Notes under the pieces: generated by a model
The model's input: the letters and a program-made list of their open reading frames with translations, nothing else
Database searches by the model: none
Told to the model about the DNA's origin: nothing
Shown here: in pieces, positions 54,747 to 63,658 of the stretch
Numbering within the stretch: position 1 is the stretch's first letter
Layout: the number at the start of each line of letters is the position of its first letter
Origin: an uncultured Maricaulis sp.
GTDB lineage: Bacteria > Pseudomonadota > Alphaproteobacteria > Caulobacterales > Maricaulaceae
Assembly (NCBI RefSeq): GCF_947259345.1
Contig: NZ_CAMYLS010000005.1
Coordinates: 62,001 to 126,000, forward strand
Direction of reading: 5' to 3'
DNA length: 64,000 bases
Program-made: the position numbers and the translations under genes

Positions 54747-55217
54747 CTAATAGCCGTAATAACCAGCCTGAACTGTCTGGGGCTTGCCACCCGCCATCTC
54801 GCCGCCGGTGTCCAGACCGGTCTTGTCATCGATCGCGGCATCAACCGGCATCGGCCCGGTCATCCGGGCCGGCGGCGGAGGCGGCGGGAGGGTCTGATTG
54901 ACCTGTTGCACACGCTCGGTCTGCGGGCGCTGCGGGCGTGTTTCGGGCAAGCGCGCGATCGGCTCGACCGGGTTCGGCGGCCCGGCCAGCGCCGGGGCAT
55001 TCTTGTCACTGCCCTGGGCGCCCGTCTGACCGTAAGTGCGGCGCGAGTCCGAGCGCAGATCATTGGCGGCCGGCAAATCGAGCTGACCGGTCAGCTCGGC
55101 GAGAAGCCGCGAGCCGATATCCGGAACCGCGCCGCTGCCCGCATTCTGAGCCATCGCCGCTACCGGCATCATCATGGCCAGTCCTGCCGCCATGGCCATT
55201 GTTTGAAACATCTTCAT
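54747..55217 (-). CDS. Secreted Pro/Gln-rich hypothetical protein
   Basis: The 156-residue product has a signal peptide (MKMFQTMAMAAGLAMMMPVAAMA). The mature part contains 'AVPDIGSRLLAELTGQLDLP', then a disordered Pro-, Gln- and Arg-rich stretch with 'LPPPPPPARM' and a 'YYGY' end. No family was recognised. It is presumably periplasmic or surface-exposed. It diverges from the HTH-membrane gene across 233 bp. Confidence 0.68.
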   Translation of the reverse strand: MKMFQTMAMAAGLAMMMPVAAMAQNAGSGAVPDIGSRLLAELTGQLDLPAANDLRSDSRRTYGQTGAQGSDKNAPALAGPPNPVEPIARLPETRPQRPQTERVQQVNQTLPPPPPPARMTGPMPVDAAIDDKTGLDTGGEMAGGKPQTVQAGYYGY

Positions 55218-55450
55218 CTCAGCCCCCCTGGGTTCAAGTGCGTCGGAAAACTGTGTAGCTGAAACGCTTTAAGAGAGCGGAACCGGTTTACGGACAATTT
55301 TAGATATGGGCGGCGAACCGGTCGCCCGCATTGCCAATCCGGCCTGCACTTGTCACCTTCCTGTCGCCTCCCTGTCGTGGGCGACAGCGGCCTTCACGGC
55401 TAGGAAGAGGGGACGCAAACGGACCGGTACGGGACAAGAGACTGATTGCC

Positions 55451-55954
55451 ATGGGACTGAAATCACTGCGCCTCGACAAGGGCTGGTCGCAAGAGCAATT
55501 GGCCACGATTTCCGGCCTCAGCCATCGGACCATCCAGCGGGCCGAGCGGGGCGAGACGCCCAGCCTCGAGACCCTGCGCGCCCTGGCGAGCTCATTCGAA
55601 CTCACCCCGGCCCGTCTGCGTGACCTGATCCAGCCACAAGAGACGGAGCGCCCCGACATGGCCAGCACAGACACGCCCCCGAACCCGGCCCCGAACCCGC
55701 CAGCCGACACGACTGGCCCAAACTCTGGCGCCGGCACGACTGGCCCCGACACTGGCCCCGTCATCGGTCCCGCCACCAAACGCATCCTGATCGCGGTCGG
55801 CGTCTATATCGCGGTGATGAGCTGGCTCGCCGTCATGCAGGCCGTCGCCGGCTGGGATCCCGAACTCCTGCCCTTTATCGGTCTGACCGGCGCCGGCCTG
55901 GTCGCCACGACCGCCTTCATGGCGCTGGGCGGCGACAAGCCGGAGGCCGATTGA
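55451..55954 (+). CDS. XRE-type HTH protein with two C-terminal membrane helices
   Basis: The 167-residue product has an N-terminal Cro/CI-type HTH (~3-60: 'LRLDKGWSQEQLATISGLSH', 'RTIQRAERGETPSLETLRAL'), a Pro/Thr/Gly-rich linker (~70-105) and two hydrophobic helices (~113-135, ~140-158). A DNA-binding domain tethered to the membrane suggests a sensor that acts from the inner membrane. The ATG at 55451 was chosen because the HTH begins there; the upstream open frame is not HTH-like. The target is unknown. Confidence 0.8.
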   Translation: MGLKSLRLDKGWSQEQLATISGLSHRTIQRAERGETPSLETLRALASSFELTPARLRDLIQPQETERPDMASTDTPPNPAPNPPADTTGPNSGAGTTGPDTGPVIGPATKRILIAVGVYIAVMSWLAVMQAVAGWDPELLPFIGLTGAGLVATTAFMALGGDKPEAD

Positions 55955-55963
55955 GGCGCAGGG

Positions 55964-56413
55964 TCAGTTTTGCCGCGTCAGGTCGATGCTGGCCCAGCAC
56001 ACCGGAGCGCGCTCGCCTATTTCGAGCGAGTCCCAGCCATGGATACAGTCGGACGCGTCAAAGCTCACCTCTTCCAGGTAGGGGTCCATCTCGGCGCAGG
56101 TGTTTTTCGAGGTGTCCAGCCGGGTTGTCCCATTGCCATCACTGTCGACCTGGATGTCCCAGCTCATCTCGACATGGGCCGTACAAAAACCCATGTCCTG
56201 GCTGTAATAGCCACTGCCCGACGCGAACTGGCCGCCATCGCCATCCGGACGCAGCTCGCCATCCGCCGAAAAGCGGATTTCCGAGCCCTCAATCGTCGTA
56301 TAGATCCGCCCGGCCGGCGTCGTCACCTCATCCTGCATGGCCAGGGCCGACGCACCCGACAATCCGCCAGACACAACGATCGCCGCAGTCACACCCAAAA
56401 TCGATTTCATCAT
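55964..56413 (-). CDS. Secreted hypothetical protein with disulfides
   Basis: The product of about 149 residues has a signal peptide (ending SALAM). The mature part is beta-rich: 'GRIYTTIEGSEIRFSADGEL', 'YSQDMGFCTAHVEMSWDIQV', and Cys at ~83, ~107, ~123 and ~139 that could form two disulfides. No family was recognised. The start at 56413 (or 56410, adjacent ATG codons) follows AGGATC. It converges with the HTH-membrane gene. Confidence 0.68.
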   Translation of the reverse strand: MMKSILGVTAAIVVSGGLSGASALAMQDEVTTPAGRIYTTIEGSEIRFSADGELRPDGDGGQFASGSGYYSQDMGFCTAHVEMSWDIQVDSDGNGTTRLDTSKNTCAEMDPYLEEVSFDASDCIHGWDSLEIGERAPVCWASIDLTRQN

Positions 56414-56543
56414 GATCCTGTCCCCAATATCCGATTGATCCGACAGCGACCGTAACGGGCAAGGCTTAAAATCACGCGTGGCGGGTCGCGACAATTTTAT
56501 CGACCCGCCGGAATGCCGCGGGCGACCGGACCGGCCTGCCCGG

Positions 56544-56921
56544 TCACGCCTCCTCCCCGAGCCCGGGCAGCGTCGCCATGAACGACTCGAAGGGTTCCAG
56601 CAGGAAGGCCTCTTCCTCCTCACGCGTCATATTGCCGGAGGCCGCATCGCTGATCTGCTCCAGCCTGTCGATCCAGCCATTGCCGCGGCGCTCAGGCGGC
56701 AGGACTTTGAGAAGCGCGGTCGCGGTGCGCACGGCCTGCACGGTCTCGCCGGCGTGAAATTGCCGGTAGAAGCATTGAACCATCAGTTTCAGGGCCGCGT
56801 GTTCATAAGTGGCGAGCACGGCGTCAAACGCCTCCGGCTCGGCTGTGTCGGACTGGCTGCCCCAAGCGTGGGTGGTGCGGTGAGAACGCGTTGCCGCGCG
56901 TGGCGTGTTCTGTCGAGTCAT
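56544..56921 (-). CDS. Hypothetical helical protein
   Basis: This is a 125-residue soluble protein with a basic, disordered N-terminus ('MTRQNTPRAATRSHRTTHAW') and a helical body ('VLATYEHAALKLMVQCFYRQ', 'VQAVRTATALLKVLPPERRG'). It ends in an acidic helix. It has no known family or signal peptide. AAGGGG lies upstream of ATG 56921. It is the last gene before the accessory island. Confidence 0.65.
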   Translation of the reverse strand: MTRQNTPRAATRSHRTTHAWGSQSDTAEPEAFDAVLATYEHAALKLMVQCFYRQFHAGETVQAVRTATALLKVLPPERRGNGWIDRLEQISDAASGNMTREEEEAFLLEPFESFMATLPGLGEEA

Positions 56922-57380
56922 GGGAAATCCCCTTTGCTGGGCCGCGCCCGCGCCCTCTCGCAAACAAGCTCACAGGGGTGCGCGCTTCGCGCGGTGTTCG
57001 CCGAAGTGATGGGAGGCAAGCGGGATGCCGGCGATGCCGGTAACCGGTATGGGTAAAGCGCGTGACATCGTGACATCCCGCCTGGCGGAGTTTTCCCGGG
57101 CTGTCTCCACCCCGTTTCCAATCCTCACACGTACTCGGGTCGGTCGTTTAGTGCCCTCGGACGCGAAGAGAGGACGCCCTGCCAGCGCTCACGATCGTCA
57201 CATCGATCGCCCGGACAGGCTCCGCTCGCTCCCGGGCAATCGTGACGTGGCCATCGCCTCCCGTCCCGGGAACCGCTGGTGATTATGGGGGTGTTGGAGA
57301 GGGGGCGGACAAGTTGGTGCGGTTTTTTCGGGTTTTGTTTTGTTTGCGGGAGGTTAGATGCGCGCGCAGCGGGGATAGAC
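56922..57380. other. Non-coding stretch at the edge of the island
   Basis: About 460 bp contain no credible gene on either strand. Open frames here have no ribosome-binding sites. G- and T-rich runs occur near 57290-57350. No tRNA, att-like direct repeat or promoter was identified. Confidence 0.4.
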
Positions 57381-57531
57381 AGGTCCTTCCCCTTGATGGG
57401 GAAGGTGGGCCGGCGCATGAGCGCCGGGTCGGATCGGGTGAAACGCGCCAGCGTTCTGGCACCAACCTCCCCGCACCCACTCCGTCTGGCCGCTACGCGC
57501 CCAGCCACCTCGCCCATCAAGGGCGAGGACC
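57381..57531 (-). repeat. 150-bp interspersed palindromic repeat, copy B
   Basis: This is the reverse-oriented copy of the element at 37786-37934, with the same terminal hairpins and GGTCC/GGACC ends. The core is conserved but some internal positions differ (for example around 57405-57420), so the two copies are not recent duplicates. Confidence 0.75.
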
Positions 57532-57581
57532 ACGCGCCCCGGCGCAGACCGGGCCATAAACCCCTTGCCAGCCAAAGGGCC

Positions 57582-57717
57582 TCAGGGGATGAGCGGGGGC
57601 AGGGTGAAACCGCGAAGCGGCAGCGTCAGCGAGGCCCGGATAACGGGAACCGATTTTCGGATAAAGCCGAGCGACCCAGAAGCCGCCCTTGACCCCGCTC
57701 ATCTACTGAGGCGGAGA
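57582..57717. repeat. Palindromic repeat family 2, long copy
   Basis: The left part reads CTCAGGGGATGAGCGGGG..AGGGTGAAACCGCGAAGCGG and the right part returns as the complementary GCCGCCCTTGACCCCGCTCAT..CTGAGGCGG, with about 60 bp between. The same blocks recur at 58181-58242. It is non-coding and MITE-like. Confidence 0.65.
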
Positions 57718-57791
57718 CTTGGAATGGTTTCTTGGGGGGAGTGCGGATGCGCAGCGACATCAGCGCGCATGCACTCAGAATTAGGAAGCGG

Positions 57792-58061
57792 CTACGATAT
57801 AAATCGCAGCCGCCCAATGGTAGGCGTGGCGCCACCGAGGCTACCTGCTCCGAACGAGATCAAAAAGTCGTAAACAACTATCAACACTGTGCTCAGTAGG
57901 CTTTGGTTTTTCATTTTGCGTGCCTTATTCTTCATATAGTTCTCCTTTTTGTTAATTTCGCCCTTCAGAAAACATTGCTTCAGAACGGTCAGTAAGCAGA
58001 AAAATATCAGAGCAAGTACCGGCAACAACCAGAGAATCGAACTCCACCACCCCAGGGCCAC
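57792..58061 (-). CDS. Small two-TM protein with its own promoter (candidate retron-associated)
   Basis: The frame gives 89 residues from a GTG at 58061: a first hydrophobic helix (~6-30, 'SILWLLPVLALIFFCLLTVL'), a basic loop (KGEINKKENYMKNKARKMKN) and a second helix (~52-70). An internal ATG at 57935 has an excellent ribosome-binding site (AAAAAGGAG, 6-7 nt) and would give a 47-residue one-TM peptide. A near-consensus sigma-70 promoter lies just upstream (58088-58116). The sequence is AT-richer than the chromosome. It lies downstream of the retron RT on the same strand; two-TM effectors are known in other retrons, but the link here is positional only. Confidence 0.5.
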   Translation of the reverse strand: MALGWWSSILWLLPVLALIFFCLLTVLKQCFLKGEINKKENYMKNKARKMKNQSLLSTVLIVVYDFLISFGAGSLGGATPTIGRLRFIS

Positions 58062-58087
58062 AACGAGCCCTAACTGATTATTTGTCT

Positions 58088-58116
58088 ATATTACCATTTC
58101 ATACTGGGTTAGTCAA
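58088..58116 (-). promoter_or_regulatory. Near-consensus sigma-70 promoter for the two-TM protein
   Basis: On the minus strand, TTGACT (58111-58116) and TAATAT (58088-58093) are separated by exactly 17 bp. Transcription would start near 58081, about 20 nt before the GTG. Confidence 0.75.
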
Positions 58117-58180
58117 TATTTACCTGCAGCCGTGCGCTGCAACGCCCGCTATAGCACCCGCTGCAACTAATACGCACATT

Positions 58181-58242
58181 AGGGTGAAACCGCGAAGCGG
58201 CGGTTCCGCCGCCCTTGACCCCGCTCATCCCCTGAGGCGGAG
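58181..58242. repeat. Palindromic repeat family 2, short copy
   Basis: The first 20 bp are identical to 57601-57620, followed by the right-hand block (GCCGCCCTTGACCCCGCTCAT, then CTGAGGCGG). It looks like an internally deleted version of the 57582-57717 element, lying between the RT stop and the two-TM gene. Confidence 0.7.
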
Positions 58243-58318
58243 GATTGGCATGGGGTTTTTGGTGGGGGATGAGGGAGACGCGAAATAGTGTGCGCCCCCT
58301 TTTTTTCGACTGCCCAAG

Positions 58319-59191
58319 TCACGAAACCGGCTTAGGTTTGAAGGCCTTGCGGTAGTTGAGGAGCCCGTCCCGGCGCCTTGTCAATACATCTTCATCCGAC
58401 GTTCCGCGAACCACCCCAAGAGACAATCGCGCTTGCCTGGTTGTTTTGAAATGAGCGAACGGTGGAGAAACCCGACCATCATACACCACCGCCCCAGTCA
58501 CGTGCGCGGGTCTGTGCCTGAAATGTCGGAACTTGTGGGTCTTGAAGCCTCTCTGGTGGATAAGGTTTAGGATATTTGCCTTAACGCGCGGTCCGATCGT
58601 CTCACCCGACACCGTCAAGTCGTCCATGTACAGGGTGAACGTCAAACCGTGTTCAACGCAAAGGGAATCAACTTCATCCCACATCGGTTTGTTAGCGTAG
58701 AAAGCCAAAATCGGACTAGTTGGCGCTCCGGTCGGCAACCTCCCATGCACGCATGTTAGCTTCGCCAAAATCCCTGATAGGTCCCTCGCGATACGCATTT
58801 TCTTGGAAAAAAAATCAAAAACCGCAGCTTGGACCGTGCTTGTGAAGTACGACTTAACGTCAAGGGTCCAACAATCTCCAGCATTAACGTGCTCCGAGGC
58901 GTTTCTAACCGGTCCGCGACCCTTCACAGGACAGAACAGGTACGCAGGCGGCGAGATGACGGATAAAATGCGGGCGAGGCGCGCTTGAACTTGTTTCAGA
59001 GACTTGTGCGGGTCTTCGATACGCCGCGTTCCACCTTTCGGCTTGGGCTCATCCCATTCGCGGTAAAGGGTGTCCGCTAAGTCGGCGAGATCCTGCAGAT
59101 AGCTCCACTCGAAGCCAAGCATCGAGGAAAGCTGACCTCGCCCCTTAATTCCAAAAAGAGGTGATTGGCTAGGCGTTCTGCGACTTTTCAT
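58319..59191 (-). CDS. Retron-type reverse transcriptase
   Basis: The 290-residue RT has the hallmarks of retron enzymes. RT1 is 'GGTRRIEDPHKSLKQVQARL' (~53-72), and region X is the NAxxH motif in 'GPVRNASEHVNAGD' (~95-105). The first catalytic Asp is in 'WTLDVKSYFTS' (~112), RT4 is 'GRLPTGAPTSPILAFYA' (~150-166), and the polymerase site is 'YMDDLTVSGE' (~189-198). Region Y, the VTG motif, is in 'RPAHVTGAVVYDG' (~231). Retron RTs copy an upstream msr-msd RNA into branched msDNA that guards a toxin or effector against phage. The frame overlaps the HTH gene by 23 nt. Lower GC than the chromosome suggests horizontal transfer. Confidence 0.93.
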   Translation of the reverse strand: MKSRRTPSQSPLFGIKGRGQLSSMLGFEWSYLQDLADLADTLYREWDEPKPKGGTRRIEDPHKSLKQVQARLARILSVISPPAYLFCPVKGRGPVRNASEHVNAGDCWTLDVKSYFTSTVQAAVFDFFSKKMRIARDLSGILAKLTCVHGRLPTGAPTSPILAFYANKPMWDEVDSLCVEHGLTFTLYMDDLTVSGETIGPRVKANILNLIHQRGFKTHKFRHFRHRPAHVTGAVVYDGRVSPPFAHFKTTRQARLSLGVVRGTSDEDVLTRRRDGLLNYRKAFKPKPVS

Positions 59192-59462
59192 CGAACGAAA
59201 TAAATTCCAATATTTTCAGTACCTTTTCGGCAACCGCTCCTCTTCCGTTGTGTGGCTGAGAGAGCTGTTCTGAAAAATACAAGATTGAAGAGGCGGGAAC
59301 TCGAAACTCACGAGCGTATTGGTCGATGAGGTCGAGCGAAGGTGTTTTCGTGCCCTTTTCAATCTCCGATACATGCGAAGCTGAAACGCCAAGCCGGGAA
59401 GCCAATTCCACCTGCTTCAAGCCATGAAACACTCGAAGCTGTTTAAGCGCGCGGGAAAGCAT
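59169..59462 (-). CDS. XRE-type HTH protein of the retron cassette
   Basis: The 97-residue protein has a Cro/CI HTH (~5-60): 'LKQLRVFHGLKQVELASRLG', 'VSASHVSEIEKGTKTPSLDL'. A short C-terminal helical part follows (~65-97). GGAG lies 7 nt upstream of ATG 59462, and the stop overlaps the RT start by 23 nt, so the two are translationally coupled. It may repress the cassette through the 9+3+9 palindrome at 59895-59915, or be the retron effector/antitoxin. Retrons with small HTH partners are known from surveys; I do not assign a numbered type. Confidence 0.88.
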   Translation of the reverse strand: MLSRALKQLRVFHGLKQVELASRLGVSASHVSEIEKGTKTPSLDLIDQYAREFRVPASSILYFSEQLSQPHNGRGAVAEKVLKILEFISFDEKSQNA

Positions 59463-59503
59463 TGGTCACTCCGAAAATAAAAAGGGGGATAGATCTCAGA
59501 ACA

Positions 59504-59635
59504 CTAATCGAACTGGCTAAAAATCCACAAGATCCTGAAAACGAGTCGGATAAACCATCCTGTTTTCAATACCTGCTTCCACCGGCTCCTTCGTTCTGGA
59601 GATCGCTGATCGCGGTCGTTTGTACCGATTTTCAT
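59504..59635 (-). CDS. Candidate 43-residue cationic hydrophobic peptide
   Basis: ATG 59635 has GGAG 7 nt upstream. The peptide has a basic N-terminal half ('RDQRSPERRSRWKQVLK') and an aromatic/aliphatic C-terminal half ('TGWFIRLVFRILWIFSQFD'), the shape of a small membrane-active peptide. It begins just downstream of the predicted msd hairpin and overlaps the 3' end of the predicted retron RNA. It may be fortuitous. Confidence 0.35.
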   Translation of the reverse strand: MKIGTNDRDQRSPERRSRWKQVLKTGWFIRLVFRILWIFSQFD

Positions 59636-59857
59636 CGCTATTCTCCGTGAAGGCAGCATAAGCACCGTGCCTATGCCGTCGCAGTCCTTCACAGATGTGC
59701 GCTATCAGTTTTTCTCCACCCTTTCTGTTGGCCTGCCCATCGCAGGGCAGGCCTTAAGACCGATCCCCGGGGAGATGAGCTGACAATCATCAGAGGCTAA
59801 GCCTCCACACTCCTCATTTGAGAAGCCATCGTCCTGCGAAATCACATCATCAACGAC
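59615..59857 (-). ncRNA. Predicted retron msr-msd RNA
   Basis: The RNA would start at about G59857, 6-7 nt after a strong -10. Flanking complementarity suits the a1/a2 duplex: 59852-59857 with 59615-59620 (GUCGUU/AACGAC), 59839-59843 with 59627-59631, and 59836-59838 with 59636-59638. Between them lie msr-like hairpins (CUUCUC-AAAU-GAGGAG; GAGGC-UUA-GCCUC), a 9-bp perfect stem at 59730-59753 (GGCCTGCCC/GGGCAGGCC), and a long msd-like hairpin at 59647-59692 (GUGAAGG/CCUUCAC with an inner GCAUA/UAUGC stem). Placement upstream of the RT cassette is standard. The branching G and exact ends cannot be set by eye. Confidence 0.65.
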
Positions 59858-59863
59858 AATAGT

Positions 59864-59892
59864 AGTATAGGCAGAATATCGCCTGCTGTCAA
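59864..59892 (-). promoter_or_regulatory. Retron cassette promoter, near-perfect sigma-70
   Basis: TTGACA (59887-59892), 17 bp, TATACT (59864-59869) on the minus strand. It reads into the predicted msr-msd RNA, the HTH gene and the RT. Confidence 0.85.
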
Positions 59893-59894
59893 GT

Positions 59895-59915
59895 AAATTC
59901 GCTCAGAGCGAATTT
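59895..59915. promoter_or_regulatory. Perfect 9+3+9 palindrome, candidate operator
   Basis: AAATTCGCT and AGCGAATTT flank a CAG centre, ending 3 bp before the -35 of the retron promoter. The dyad is the size expected for a dimeric XRE-type regulator, most simply the HTH protein of the cassette. It could alternatively act as a rightward terminator, since TTTTATT follows on the plus strand. Confidence 0.6.
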
Positions 59916-59945
59916 TATTCCCCGAAAGCTCCCTGAGCCCCCCCC

Positions 59946-60065
59946 TCAATCAATCGGCTCCCGCGTCTTCCCATCCTCACTCAAATAGATCTCCCCACCC
60001 AGCGCCTTGAACTCCTCGGCCTTGGCCTGCATGCCCGCTTCGGCCTCCACAGCATTCGGTGCCCA
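59946..60065 (-). pseudogene. Second, diverged thiC 3' end (fragment)
   Basis: The last ~39 codons of a thiC-like gene, including stop, are present: 'WAPNAVEAEAGMQAKAEEF' and '[20 protein letters not shown]'. The intact thiC ends '[17 protein letters not shown]', so the match is clear but the two differ at many positions. The fragment has no start and is cut at 60065, where a pair of REP-like palindromes begins. It may be the original chromosomal 3' end displaced by an insertion, or an imported piece. Confidence 0.8.
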
Positions 60066-60071
60066 CGCAGA

Positions 60072-60098
60072 GGGACATGTACCTCTGGTACGTGTCCC
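60072..60098. repeat. REP-like 27-bp palindrome, copy 1
   Basis: GGGACATGTACC and GGTACGTGTCCC flank TCT, with one non-complementary position. It is the inverted partner of 60146-60172, so the two form a BIME-like pair between the thiC fragment and thiC. Confidence 0.8.
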
Positions 60099-60145
60099 GG
60101 GAAGATACCTCGATACTGGAAGGGACAAGAAAACAGCTTCTGGAT

Positions 60146-60172
60146 GGGACACGTACCAAAGGTACATGTCCC
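60146..60172. repeat. REP-like 27-bp palindrome, copy 2
   Basis: GGGACACGTACC and GGTACATGTCCC flank AAA. Over 30 bp it is the reverse complement of copy 1 with one mismatch. It ends 9 bp from the thiC stop. Such pairs are typically mobilised by REP-associated tyrosine transposases, none of which is encoded here. Confidence 0.8.
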
Positions 60173-60180
60173 TCTTCAGC

Positions 60181-62920
<2,740 letters not shown>

Positions 62921-63011
62921 GACGGCATCGTCTCGCTGGCAAGCGGTCAGACGACAGCGGTCACGGAAATAAGGCCGGAGGCGCAGCTGGTCTGCACCGC
63001 TCCCGCCTGCT

Positions 63012-63096
63012 CCATCCCGACGCCGGCATGACCCGGATCCGGTCCTAAGGGTGAAGTCTCAGCCCGGCCACAACATCAGCGGGGCACCCCTTGGAA
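63012..63096 (-). promoter_or_regulatory. TPP riboswitch (THI element)
   Basis: On the minus strand the conserved THI blocks occur in order: AAGGGGTGCC (63083-63092 region), GGCTGAGA (63057-63064), ACCCTT, GACCGGATCCGGGTCATG, and GCCGGCGTCGGGATGG near 63012-63027. This matches the TPP aptamer. It lies about 90 nt upstream of the MBL-fold gene and should switch off that gene and thiC when TPP is plentiful. Confidence 0.92.
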
Positions 63097-63161
63097 CTGT
63101 TGTCGCGCAGCGTGGACTTGGCGCGCTGATTTGGCAAGCGAAGCGGTGCGCCCGTCCGGCC

Positions 63162-63560
63162 TTAGCCGGTCAGACCCAGCCAGAGTCCGCCCACACCCAG
63201 CAAGCCGATCAGGACGGCCCAGACGCGCATCATGCCGGGGCGGGCGATGAAGGCTTCATAGACGCCCATCAGCGCTGGCGGGGCGATGATCAGGAAGACG
63301 CCCTTGATCAGGGCCACCCAGCCGATCACCCGGACCAGCATGGCCTCGCCGCCCGGTGCCGGCCCCAGCGTCGCCAGGATCAAAACGCCGGAGGCAAAGG
63401 CCAGGATGCCGCCGATGAAGCGGAGCAGGAAGCTTTCGCGCATCTCGGCCACCATGCCGGCCATGCGGTCGGCCTGGGCGAAGACACCAATCCCGGCGAT
63501 GAGGAAGTAGAGGCCGAGGACACGAAGCCAGAAGTCACTCATGGACGCGGTATCAAACAT
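63162..63560 (-). CDS. Small four-TM membrane protein, DUF4345-like
   Basis: The 132-residue product has four hydrophobic helices (~10-30, ~45-65, ~75-98, ~108-130), for example 'VLGLYFLIAGIGVFAQ' and 'FIGGILAFASGVLILATLG'. No conserved polar motif was seen. The layout resembles small DUF4345/DUF2065-like proteins of unknown role. GGGAGG lies 8 nt upstream of ATG 63560; an ATG at 63542 is an alternative. It is separated from the TPP riboswitch by about 65 bp, so it is probably a separate unit. Confidence 0.72.
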   Translation of the reverse strand: MFDTASMSDFWLRVLGLYFLIAGIGVFAQADRMAGMVAEMRESFLLRFIGGILAFASGVLILATLGPAPGGEAMLVRVIGWVALIKGVFLIIAPPALMGVYEAFIARPGMMRVWAVLIGLLGVGGLWLGLTG

Positions 63561-63658
63561 GGCTGGACCCTCCCTGGATCGAGCCGCCAGCGTCGCAGAG
63601 GCGCGCGCGGCCGGCCATGTGACCCATCGTCACCGGCCTGCCGCGCGCACCAGTACGC

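Noticed and set aside
57242..57873. Several 60-137 codon frames across the 57.2-57.9 kb repeats
   Set aside because: They translate palindromic repeats; peptides are Arg/Pro/Gly low-complexity and overlap each other on both strands.
58319..59191. Group II intron or DGR origin for the reverse transcriptase
   Set aside because: No maturase domain, intron-like RNA domain V or variable/template repeat pair was seen, while the retron-specific NAxxH and VTG motifs are present.
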